Below the pieces are notes generated by a model. That model worked only from the letters and a program-made list of their open reading frames with translations. It was not told the origin of the DNA and made no database searches. Positions 1 to 7,544 of a stretch of DNA of 64,000 nucleotides are shown one piece after another. This stretch comes from Luzula sylvatica. Lineage: Eukaryota; Streptophyta; Magnoliopsida; Poales; Juncaceae. The stretch spans positions 39,377,842-39,441,841 of the forward strand of contig OX326960.1 of the NCBI GenBank assembly GCA_946800325.1. Reading direction: 5' to 3'. Numbering within the stretch: position 1 is the first letter of the stretch; the number at the start of each line of letters is the position of its first letter. A program made the translations under genes and the position numbers.

Positions 1-734
1 CCCTCTATATCTCTAATTAGTATGTTTATTAACAAAAGTACATTCTATTAACAGTTAATTAACATATAATTAAAATACATATATATTAACAATTCTTAAT
101 TAATATTAATTAACTGTTCATCGGATGTAGTTTTGTTAATGACCCATGCTAATGAATCACCAATTAATGATTAATTGGTGATATAGAAGATGTTGTGGGA
201 AAATGAGAGAATATGGTATAATTATCCAATAATTAAATATTTTATTTTGCCAAAACTTTAATGAACGGCAGCCCATCGCCATTTATCATCTATCATCTGA
301 CATTTTCATTAAACAAGACGTGCATGTTTTTGACCTTATTTTTTTTCCTAATAATGCGAATATTAATAAGCATTATGATGTATAAACTCTGATTATGAGG
401 TTACCAACAAAACAATATTTCTCATCAGTTTCTACATGTGACGTATGAATAGGGATATCCCTTAATTGTCTCAACTACTGCCATTGTTTCTTGAATATAT
501 CGCACTTATTATGATGCTATTGTACTCTATTTTTTTATTGGAATGTAAGTTCAAAATAAGCTTGTCCTCTTTGAATGCATGTGTACTTTGTCCTTTTTTT
601 TATCAATGTTTTGATATTAACTTATGTTTATTTATTTATTTTGTTGAATAGGATTGAAAGATTTTTATATTGATGATTGATTCTATCCTACAAATAGTTG
701 AAAAAACCACGGCGAAGCGCGGCAATTATCCTAG
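1..734 (+). mobile_element. Non-autonomous Helitron-like element, 5' end at or just before window start
   Basis: The right end has the form of a plant Helitron 3' terminus: an imperfect GC-rich hairpin (CCACGGC, loop GAA, GCGCGG at about 706-722), a short AT spacer, then CTAG at 731-734 followed by T, as expected for insertion between A and T. The terminus closely resembles that of the element at 2,243-4,293, so both belong to one family of ends. The window opens with CCCTCTATATCTC, which would suit a 5' end beginning TC one base upstream, but that base is not visible. The interior is AT-rich, with no recognisable RepHel helicase or other coding sequence, so this would be a non-autonomous copy. 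The 3' end is well supported; the 5' end is inference. Confidence 0.6.
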
Positions 735-746
735 TATATACAATAC

Positions 747-982
747 TGTTATAAAATAAATACCAACAACAAGAAAATAGAGGAAAGAAATTTTTTTCTA
801 TTCAAATGGTTCATCATATACAATGACCACTCCACTCTTTATATAGTAGAGGGTGTGATTTAGGTCAAGATGAAAGTTACAAGTTAAGGATTTAATACAA
901 TACAATAAATCCCTATAATTTCTCCTATATTATTTACTCTTAAGTTACAATTGATATCCATACAACATAATTATTCATAACA
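747..982 (-). mobile_element. 3' LTR of a Copia-type retrotransposon (remnant)
   Basis: Read on the minus strand this 236-bp segment starts TGTTATGAAT and ends TTTATAACA, the TG...CA form of an LTR with short terminal inverted repeats (TGTTAT/ATAACA). A TATA-like TATATAAAG lies on the minus strand near 838-846. Directly upstream on the minus strand is a purine tract (CCAAGGAGGAG, complement of 983-993), placed exactly where the polypurine tract sits before a 3' LTR. The combination of this tract with TGTTATGAA and the neighbouring GGGTTTTCCTG motif is familiar from dicot Copia elements. No 5-bp target-site duplication is visible, because the other end of the element is missing from the window. 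Confidence 0.72.
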
Positions 983-1110
983 CTCCTCCTTGGATGTCTA
1001 TATTCATAACACTCCTCCTTGGATTATTCATAACCTGGTCAGGAAAACCCGATGGGATAAAAACCATGACTAAGAAAAAATAGTGCAATGCATACTAAAT
1101 CTTCCCCTCA
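983..1110 (-). mobile_element. Polypurine tract and internal scrap of the Copia-type element
   Basis: Next to the LTR, the segment ATTCATAACACTCCTCCTTG occurs twice (from ~973 and ~1,003), so the PPT and LTR edge have been locally duplicated. Beyond it, near 1,036-1,066, is the complement of GGTTTTTATCCCATCGGG and GTTTTCCTGACCAGG, a non-coding 3' segment conserved in many dicot Copia elements. No gag-pol coding remains, so the element is truncated. The inner boundary is approximate, and 1,111-1,159 shows nothing identifiable. Confidence 0.6.
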
Positions 1111-1159
1111 TGTAGACAAATATCCTTAAAATGCCAAATATCCTTATTTGGCCAACATT

Positions 1160-1435
1160 GGCAAACATTTTCTGAGTCCTTAGATCAAAAATCTGATGGA
1201 TCATATTAATTCCCGCACATGTACTTGTTTGTTTTGATTTTACTAAAAAAACCGGATTTTACTAAAAAAAACCGGCTGGTTCACTCTTAAAAAGACAATA
1301 CAAAATTTCCGGTTTATTTTCCTTTCTTCTTCGTTCACGACCCATCCACTTCTTAATAGAAACCTTTCACCTTCCACATGTAATTTATTCCCCTTCTTTT
1401 TTTCTTGTGCTGTTCATCCAGTGAAGCCAAAGGCT

Positions 1436-1440
<5 letters not shown>
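1160..1440 (+). repeat. Left terminal inverted repeat of a Mutator-like element
   Basis: Beginning at GGCAAACATTTTCTGAG, this segment aligns to the reverse complement of ~5,530-5,760 (which begins GGCCAACATTTTTGTGAG). Shared landmarks in the same order are GATGGATCAT, TCCCGCA, ACTTG, TTTGATTTTA followed by an A run and AACCGG, a CT-rich tract, and an ATCcAGtGAA block near 1,419. Identity is imperfect, with several indels, so the pair is old. Inverted repeats longer than 200 bp fit Mutator-like elements. A small internal duplication (TACTAAAAAAACCGG twice) occurs at about 1,240-1,276. A 9-bp target duplication could not be found, so the exact ends are uncertain. Confidence 0.62.

Positions 1441-1478
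<38 letters not shown>
1439..1478 (+). repeat. (AG)20 microsatellite
   Basis: A perfect AG dinucleotide run of about 40 bp at the inner edge of the left inverted repeat and just upstream of the ATG at 1,495. GA/CT runs are common in plant 5' untranslated regions, which suits a captured promoter-5'UTR-first-exon fragment here. The Arg-Glu repeat made by reading through it is an artefact. Confidence 0.9.
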
Positions 1479-1481
<3 letters not shown>

Positions 1482-1494
1482 TTTAGCAAGTGCA

Positions 1495-1710
1495 ATGAAC
1501 AATGAACAGAAAAATTGCTTGGAAGACTTGTTTTATCCACCAGAAACTCATTCTCTCCCAAACTCTGACCCCTTATTCAATTTAAACTCATTTCTTCCGC
1601 ACAATTTCTGTCAATCTCAAACCCCTCACGGCGAAGAAGATGAGATGTTCGAAGATTGTAATCTTATCTACAATACAGAAAAGTTAGGTTCCCCTTTGAT
1701 ATCAGAATAG
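1495..1710 (+). pseudogene. Gene-like first-exon fragment, unidentified
   Basis: An open frame of 71 codons starts at ATG 1,495, just after a GA-rich leader, and ends at TAG 1,708-1,710. The peptide (MNNEQKNCLEDLFYPPETHS at its start) is acidic, Asn/Ser/Pro-rich and of ordinary protein-like composition, unlike the low-complexity AT translations elsewhere in the window. It resembles the disordered N-terminus of a plant regulatory protein, but I cannot name a family. The ATG at 1,405 upstream would force reading through the AG run and is unlikely. A possible splice donor is at AG|GTTCC (~1,687). Position inside a pair of long inverted repeats suggests a host fragment captured by a Mutator-like element. 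Not a functional gene as it stands. Confidence 0.4.
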
Positions 1711-1970
1711 TTAATTAGTTCAAATTTGCTGCACTAATGGATCGAATTAACGAGGTATTTTTCTTGTATTTTTTTAGATATCAGAATAGTTAATTTGTTC
1801 AAATTTGCAAACTTCAGTGCATCATGTCGAGGGGAGCAAAGAGGTATGTTTTTTTTCATTTTAAATAGAATAGTTGATTAGTTCGAATTTGTAAACTTAA
1901 TGAATTTTTATTGAATTTCAGGAGGGAGAGGAAGATGCATAGAGGTTGTATGAATTAATCCAATTTTCAA
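1711..1970 (+). other. Possible intron/exon remnants downstream of the captured fragment
   Basis: ATATCAGAATAGTTAAT and the following TTCAAATTTGC occur twice (near 1,699 and 1,780). A short segment, ATGTCGAGGGGAGCAAAGAG (ending ~1,842), is followed by GTATGTT and then, ~80 bp later, TTTCAG|GAGGGAG (~1,921). Joining across that GT...AG would give a short, very basic open stretch (SRGAKRRERKMHR). This is weak evidence for a tiny captured exon pair; no family can be assigned. Confidence 0.25.
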
Positions 1971-2095
1971 CTTTGATATTTTGATGTGGGTGATTTCATC
2001 TTATATTTTGATGTTGTATGAATTATCCAATTTTCCACGACTTTGATATTTTGATGTTGATGATTTCATCTTATATTTTGATGTTGTATGAATTA
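1945..2095. repeat. ~70-bp direct repeat, about two units
   Basis: TTGTATGAATTA followed by a CAATTTTC / TTTGATATTTTGATG / GATTTCATCTTATATTTTG series recurs with starts near 1,945, 2,014 and 2,084, a spacing of ~70 bp. Units differ by small indels. The rest to 2,242 is AT-rich with no recognisable feature. Confidence 0.75.
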
Positions 2096-2589
2096 ATATT
2101 AATTTTCTATGAATTATATTAATTTTGGTGGGTTTTGGTGAATTATAATGGATGTAATGATCAAGTAACGTTCCTATGTATTTGTTTGCAATATTAGTTT
2201 GCTCTCTTCTTATATCGTAATCTATTTGGTACATTGTAAATACTAGAAGAATTGTCCGCGCTCCGCGGCGGGTTTAATCAAATTAATGAACATTAGATAC
2301 AATATAATTATTAGATCAAGAATTGTATTACTTATTTTTTCCAAATAGATAAATAAATTATTGTGCATTAAATACACATAGTCAAATAAGTGGTTTAAGA
2401 CACCTACTTGAAAAATAAATAACAAACACAAGAACATACACATACTTAAAAAATAAATAATAAATATAATTATAATATAAAACAAATATAATTCTAAAAA
2501 AGAAGAGAACATATTATAAAATAGTAACACAAACATATTATATTGAAAATTATTTTAATTATATTTTTTATTGAATAAAACCAATATAA

Positions 2590-4129
2590 TTCTAAAAAGG
2601 AAAAGAAAAGGAAGAGAACTATTTGGTATATAAAATAATCATTGTGTTTGTGTAATATAATATCACGAAATAAATTAATGCATTGCGAAATGTATCATCA
2701 AACAAATAATTAAATGTGTAATATGAAAATAATTAAATGTGTAATATAATGAAATGTGTAAATTTTTTGTATAATTAAATGTGTGATATTTCTTGTTGAA
2801 GAATATTGAATAAATATGAAAATAATAAAATGTGTAATATTTTTTGTTGATGAAGAGAACTATTTGGAATTTCATCTTTCACTATTCATAAGTGATGATG
2901 TGTTCTAAAAAGGAAAAGAAAAGGAAGAGAACTATTTGGTATATAAAATAATCATTGTGTTTGTGTAATATAATATCATGAAATAAATTAATGCATTGCG
3001 AAATATATCATCAAACAAATAATTAAATGTGTAATATGAAAATAATTAAATGTGTAATATAATGAAATGTGTAAATTTTTTGTATAATTAAATGTGTGAT
3101 ATTTCTTGTTGAAGAATATTGAATAAATATGAAAATAATAAAATGTGTAATATTTTTTGTTGATGAAGAGAACTATTTGGAATTTCATCTTTCACTATTC
3201 ATAAGTGATGATGTGTTCTAAAAAGGAAAAGAAAAGGAAGAGAACTATTTGGTATATAAAATAATCATTGTGTTTGTGTAATATAATATCATGAAATAAA
3301 TTAATGCATTGCGAAATATATCATCAAACAAATAATAAAATGTGTAATATGAAAATAATTAAATGTGTAATATAATGAAATGTGTAATTTTTTTGTATAA
3401 TTAAATGTGTGATAATAAAATGTGTAATATGAAAATAATTAAATGTGTAATATAATGAAATGTGTAAATTTTTTGTATAATTAAATGTGTGATATTTCTT
3501 GTTGAAGAATATTGAATAAATATGAAAATAATAAAATGTGTAATATTTTTTGTTGATGAAGAGAACTATTTGGAATTTCATCTTTCACTATTCATAAGTG
3601 ATGATGTGTTCCTTTGTGGGAGCACAAAACCATTCTCCCTTTAAAGAGAGATAAATTAAGACACCTACTTGAAAAATAAATAACAAACACAAGAACATAC
3701 ACATACTTAAAAAATAAATAATAAATATAATTATAATATAAAACAAATATAATTCTAAAAAAGAAGAGAACATATTATAAAATAGTAACACAAACATATT
3801 ATATTGAAAATTATTTTAATTATATTTTTTATTGAATAAAACAAATATAATTCTAAAAAGGAAAAGAAAAGGAAGAGAACTATTTGGTATATAAAATAAT
3901 CATTGTGTTTGTGTAATATAATATCATGAAATAAATTAATGCATTGCGAAATATATCATCAAACAAATAATTAAATGTGTAATATGAAAATAATTAAATG
4001 TGTAATATAATGAAATGTGTAAATTTTTTGTATAATTAAATGTGTGATATTTCTTGTTGAAGAATATTGAATAAATATGAAAATAATAAAATGTGTAATA
4101 TTTTTTGTTGATGAAGAGAACTATTCATA
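2590..4129. repeat. 313-bp tandem repeat inside the Helitron-like element
   Basis: Units beginning TTCTAAAAAGGAAAAG occur at 2,590, 2,903, 3,216 and 3,851. The first two are exactly 313 bp apart and nearly identical. The third is expanded by a second duplication of its AATTAAATGTGTAATATG sub-motif (near 3,340-3,480) and by an inserted copy of upstream sequence. That upstream block (2,401-2,590, starting CACCTACTTG) recurs at 3,662-3,851 at an offset of 1,261 bp. The short open frames seen on the minus strand recur only because the repeat does; they are not genes. Confidence 0.88.
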
Positions 4130-4293
4130 AGTGATGATGTGTTCCTTTGTGGGAGCACAAAACTATTCTCCCTTTAAAGAGAGATAAATTTTTGTTGATG
4201 AAGAGAACTATTTGGCATTTCATCTTTCACTATTCATAAGTGATGATGTGTTCATTTGTGGGAGCGCAAAACCATTCTCCCTTTAAAGAGAGA
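3590..4293 (-). repeat. Three copies of a ~65-bp segment ending in the Helitron 5'-terminal motif
   Basis: ATAAGTGATGATGTGTTC, then TTGTGGGAGC, CATTCTCCCTTTAAAGAGAG, occurs at about 3,594-3,652, 4,127-4,188 and 4,231-4,293. The last copy is the proposed element terminus. The two internal copies could be old truncated ends absorbed by duplication, or the true end may be one of them. Confidence 0.8.
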
Positions 4294-5460
4294 TAAATTG
4301 TACAAGTTCAAAATTTGATGCATCATACTCATGCTCAAATTGCTACTAAATTCTAAATCACGCAACATGCAACAAATTCAATTACACACTACACTTCATT
4401 GAGGTTGCCCTGAACATACAACAAATTCAAACACAAGCCAAATAAAAATTAAAAAAGTAATTGAAATCATTCAATATCAAATTATATTAAAATTCCAATT
4501 TTGATTCACAATACAATCCAAAACAAATTCAGAATACAATCCAGTATACAATCCAGCAAGCTTCAACAAATAAGATGAAAATACAAATTTATAATCCAGA
4601 CTAAAAATACAATTACAAAAGAACTAATTCCAATTCTGATCCACGTTACAAATTCATAATCCATAATATTAATACAATTACAAATTAACTAATTCATACA
4701 TTACACAACTTCACTTCTTTAGCTTTCGAAGTCTTTATTCATCTTGATTTTGAACCTACAAAAAAATAAGATGAAAATACAATCAACTAAAAATTCAACA
4801 AAATATATTACAAGCATTGTGAAGTACAGGGACAAACAAATTGTAATGATTCATCTTGATTTTAGTAATATGTCCTATTAATTTCATCATTTTCTTTAAA
4901 TTAATCAGATTCCAATCAAGAATCAAGTTATCGGTACAAGCATCATATTTGGTCCAAATTTCAAATAAATTGAAAGTAATCTTTAAGTGAGACAATTAAA
5001 CTAAATCGAACCATTAAGTCTTAATTGGACCAATCATTGTCCAAATTAGAACATTACTGGTACCATATATGGTAAGACATTGATATAAATTCTTGAACAT
5101 TCTACAAACCCTCATTTTTTACTGGTAGATGATAAAATTTGAATAATTGGGTTCAAATTCATAATAATATTGTTGAAATTCAGTAAAAATCGATGTATTC
5201 CTGCTTAAAAAGTCTGAATTTATCATAGATTTGCTGATTTTAAGCTGAAATTGATAAAAAAAAGGGAACTTAGGATTTTATGCTTGAAAGAAAGAAAGAG
5301 AAAATGGTTCGTCGTGTACCCGAGTCGCCTTTTATTTCGACCCGTAAACACGACAACGAAAAAATTAGGGTTTTCATCTTTTCTTCGTTGGAGAGAACGA
5401 GCACAACGATGGTATTAGGGTTTGAGAGAGGATCATCAAATCGGTTTGGATGAAAGATTC
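4294..5460. other. AT-rich interior of the Mutator-like element, no gene recognised
   Basis: Low-complexity sequence with repeated AATACAATCCA and ATTCATAATCC-type words (about 4,500-4,700). No open frame with protein-like composition was found on either strand. On the minus strand, AAACCCTAAT-type words near 5,350-5,420 resemble plant 5' leader sequence. Nothing else can be supported here. Confidence 0.5.
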
Positions 5461-5529
5461 ATCTTATCTCTCGTCTCGTTCGTTCAATGATGTGATGATT
5501 TCGACAAAGACCTCCTTATTTTCCTTCTT

Positions 5530-5760
5530 CTCTTTTTCGCTAGATGGCATGGCACAGCAGGCATGAAAGAAAAGAGAGAGAGAAGGGACAGAGAAGAATA
5601 GAAACGAAAGAGAGAAAAGGAAGGGACACCGGTTAATTATGTGAAAACCAAAAATAACCGGCCGGTTTATTTTTATTAAAATCAAAGTAACCAAGTTCAG
5701 ATGCGGGATTGAACATGATCCATCCAATTTTGAATCCTATGGCTCACAAAAATGTTGGCC
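5530..5760 (-). repeat. Right terminal inverted repeat of a Mutator-like element
   Basis: The reverse complement starts GGCCAACATTTTTGTGAGCC and matches 1,160-~1,440 in order: GATGGATCAT, CCCGCA, ACTTGG, TTTGATTTTAATAAAA, AACCGGCCGGTTA, a CT-rich tract, ATCTAGCGAAA. The pair spans 4.6 kb; removing the nested Helitron leaves ~2.55 kb. Divergence and indels mean an old, inactive element. No transposase remnant was recognised, so it would be a non-autonomous or Pack-MULE-like copy. Confidence 0.62.
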
Positions 5761-6051
5761 ATTGAGCCTCTACACACACACACACATATATAACAATCGG
5801 AAATGTCCTAGAAAATCAGAGCTAGTCCAACAAATGCGCTACAACATCTTGGAATCATTACTTTAGATATTCAATTTCATATATGCTGGGTTTTGCTGGA
5901 TTGCATGTAGGAATGATAAACTAATGGATAGGGAGATTTTCTTTGGTACTCACCATTTCTTTCTGATTTTCGAGAATCGTATTTTGATGTTGCATCAGAC
6001 ATCCTATCTATTGGACTCTGGATCAGATGAAAAGTGGTACACCTTGGAGAC
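5761..6051. other. Unassigned sequence with a short (AC)n(TA)n microsatellite
   Basis: An AC run followed by TATATA lies at about 5,772-5,791. The remainder is ordinary mixed-composition sequence; I see no gene or repeat in it. Confidence 0.6.
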
Positions 6052-6243
6052 TAAGTTACTTAATTAAGTACAAAATATTTGATACTTAATGTTTTTTTCA
6101 CCGTCGGATTTGTATTGAGACTTGCGCATTTAATAAAGTTCATAAACTTGCACGATTATCATGAGAAAACACAAATTTCAATGCAAATTCAATGATGAAA
6201 AAATATTACGTACCAAATCCCTTATACTTAATTAAGTAGGTTA
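6052..6243. mobile_element. Small MITE with TA target-site duplication (Tc1/mariner-like form)
   Basis: The left end TAAGTTACTTAATTAAGTAC and the reverse complement of the right end TAACCTACTTAATTAAGTAT match, and similarity continues for about 45 bp (…ATTTGATACTTAATGTTTTTT against …ATTTGGTACGTAATATTTTTT). The element would be 6,054-6,241, flanked by TA at 6,052-6,053 and 6,242-6,243. There is no coding capacity. A TA duplication suits Tc1/mariner-type MITEs, but TA is too short to prove the class. Confidence 0.6.
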
Positions 6244-6261
6244 TCCCTCACACACACACAC

Positions 6262-6432
6262 ATATTATTGACTACAAACTACCCGATCGCCAAAAATACT
6301 ATTTGATCACCAATAATATTATTGGCTACCAAGTTGGTAGGTAAATGATGAGTATTGACTACCAAAAATAGTACTGGCTACGAATGGTAGTAAATAATTT
6401 ATTATTGAATACGGAGTGGTAGTCAATAATAT
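6262..6432. repeat. Degenerate ATTATTGACTACC palindromic cluster
   Basis: A perfect 14-bp inverted repeat, ATATTATTGACTAC at 6,262-6,275 and its complement at 6,419-6,432, encloses several degenerate copies of TTGACTACC/GGTAGTCAATA in both orientations (near 6,329, 6,355, 6,381). It may be another MITE remnant. A (CA)n run precedes it at 6,248-6,261. From 6,433 to 6,640 nothing else is identifiable. Confidence 0.55.
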
Positions 6433-6641
6433 TGAGTGGTAACCAGTAATATGCACTCCCGTAGTGTTAATATAATTGTATGGTTTTGGAGCCGTAGGTA
6501 CAATTTGCCGTTGTTTTGCTTCTTGTCTATGCCAATTTTTTTCTTCCCCTTCGATGGTGTAGAGGTGTGCAATCTAAAAATTTCTTTGTCTGTCGATTAG
6601 CTATATTCACATCGATCGAGAAATTTGAATATTAATTTGCA

Positions 6642-6827
6642 GCCGGTTCGGATCGTAGCAGATATGCTCGCAACGTAACTGGCATGCCGAAACCATGCAT
6701 GGTCGAATTGGAGAGGGGCTCGTTGGTCTCCAATCGATATTGGCATGTTTTCTTTAAAGATCCGCCTTCAATATCCATTGAAAGTGAGGTCGTCGCTGCC
6801 GTGGTCATGATCATCTCATCACTGTGA
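6642..6827 (+). pseudogene. Possible exon remnant, unidentified
   Basis: A GC-richer open stretch follows a good acceptor-like sequence (TATTAATTTGCAG|, ending 6,642) and stays open for ~61 codons to TGA at 6,825-6,827. It includes GMPKPCMVELERGSLVSNRY and WHVFFKDPPSISIESE, which are protein-like in composition, but I do not recognise a family. The last third runs into a minisatellite. The minus strand is also open here (6,632-6,814), which weakens the case. Best regarded as a possible captured or decayed exon. Confidence 0.25.
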
Positions 6828-7010
6828 CCGTTGTTGTCCTTGTCGTTACCGCGATCATCTCATTACAGTGAGAATCGTTGTCGCGGCCGTAGCCGTGATG
6901 ATGTCATCACTGTGACTGTCGTTGTCGTTGATGTGGCCGTGATCATCTCATATCGCTGTCGTCGTCGCTGCCGTGGCGTTATCATCTCCTCACCGTGGCC
7001 ATCTTGGTCA
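6787..7010 (+). repeat. ~44-bp GC-rich minisatellite, five degenerate units
   Basis: GTCGTCGCTGCCGTG-type sequence followed by GATCATCTCATCAC recurs; the GATCATCTC word or its variants start at 6,809, 6,853, 6,897, 6,941 and ~6,980 (spacing 44, 44, 44, 39). Composition contrasts sharply with the AT-rich surroundings. Confidence 0.85.
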
Positions 7011-7045
7011 CTGCCTTGGCTTCGCTGCCATATAAATTGTCTATT

Positions 7046-7090
7046 GGGAGGGGAAGGGGAAGGGAAAAGGGTTTATGGGTGGGCCATGGG
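7046..7090 (+). other. G-run with G-quadruplex potential
   Basis: GGGAGGGGAAGGGGAAGGG at 7,046-7,064, then AAAA and another GGG, gives five G-runs of three or more separated by 1-4 bases; further GGG runs follow to 7,090. This meets the usual G3+N1-7 pattern. It is the only such motif noticed in the window. Confidence 0.65.
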
Positions 7091-7097
7091 GGATTGT

Positions 7098-7524
7098 TAG
7101 GGATGTCAACAGGGCGGGTCGGGTTCGAGTAAGCCTCCTCCATACCCGAACCCGAATTTTTGGGTATTAACCGAATCCGAACCTAAAATACCCGCGGATA
7201 AAAAATCATACCCGAACCCGAACCCGCGAGTAACGGGTATACCCGAACCCGAACCCGTTATCCGAAAATCATAATTACAAAATCTAAAAAAAAAGATTAA
7301 AAAATTATTCTAAAAATATGTAAAATCACCAATAATTTTTTATACATAAAACAAACAACTTGTACAAAATACGTTAAAAATGTAAATATTACAAATAATT
7401 AATTCATAAAACATCACGCCATTTTATATCATTGGGTATTTTCAGGTATTTCCAGGGTATTTTTCTCAAAAAACGGGGCGGGTACCCACGGGTTCGGGTT
7501 TTACCCGACCCATTGACATCCCTA
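7098..7524. mobile_element. hAT-superfamily MITE, 427 bp, with perfect 8-bp target-site duplication
   Basis: Ends are TAGGGATGTCAA (7,098-7,109) and TTGACATCCCTA (7,513-7,524), a perfect 12-bp inverted repeat. Inside it, both ends carry C-rich/G-rich CCCGAACCCG/CGGGTTCGGG motifs. Direct repeats GGGATTGT flank the element at 7,090-7,097 and 7,525-7,532, the 8-bp duplication typical of hAT insertion. The centre is AT-rich and non-coding. The clean duplication suggests this is among the younger insertions in the left region. Confidence 0.88.
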
Positions 7525-7544
7525 GGGATTGTGAGTGGTGGCCA

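Larger units (their letters stand above)
2243..4293 (-). mobile_element. Non-autonomous Helitron-like element with internal tandem repeats
   Basis: On the minus strand the element would start TCTCTCTTTAAAGGG at 4,293 and end with a GC hairpin (CCGCGGAGCGCGG, complement of ~2,255-2,270), AATTCTT and CTAG at 2,246-2,243. The base left of the element is A (2,242) and the base right of it is T (4,294), the A|T target expected of Helitrons, with no target-site duplication. The 3' end (GCGCGGACAATTCTTCTAG) nearly matches that of the element ending at 734 (GCGCGGCAATTATCCTAG). The interior is AT-rich and made largely of direct repeats; no helicase domain is visible. The 3' end is convincing. The 5' end rests on the terminal TC and the A|T rule, and the same motif also occurs internally near 3,650 and 4,185. 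Confidence 0.6.

Noticed and set aside
466..651. 61-codon + frame with hydrophobic translation
   Set aside because: AT-rich low-complexity translation within the proposed Helitron; no plausible promoter, domain or conservation visible.
1405..1494. Upstream ATG at 1,405 giving an Arg-Glu repeat N-terminus
   Set aside because: The Arg-Glu run is a translation of the (AG)n microsatellite; the ATG at 1,495 after it is the better start if the fragment was ever coding.
2675..3581. Repeated 66-85-codon minus-strand frames in the Helitron-like element
   Set aside because: They are copies of one AT-rich 313-bp repeat with Tyr/Phe/Ile-rich translation; similarity between them reflects DNA duplication, not protein conservation.
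5464..5727. 87-codon minus frame with a Ser/Phe/Leu-rich stretch
   Set aside because: It lies entirely in the right inverted repeat and translates its CT-rich tract; the matching left repeat does not keep the frame.
1160..5760. Target-site duplication for the Mutator-like element
   Set aside because: Nine-base flanks (GCCAACATT on the left, ATTGAGCCT on the right) do not match, so no duplication is claimed and the exact ends remain open.
6632..6814. 60-codon minus frame opposite the possible exon
   Set aside because: Overlaps the better-supported + frame (acceptor-like site, longer openness) and has no recognisable domain; kept only as a reason for low confidence in the + call.
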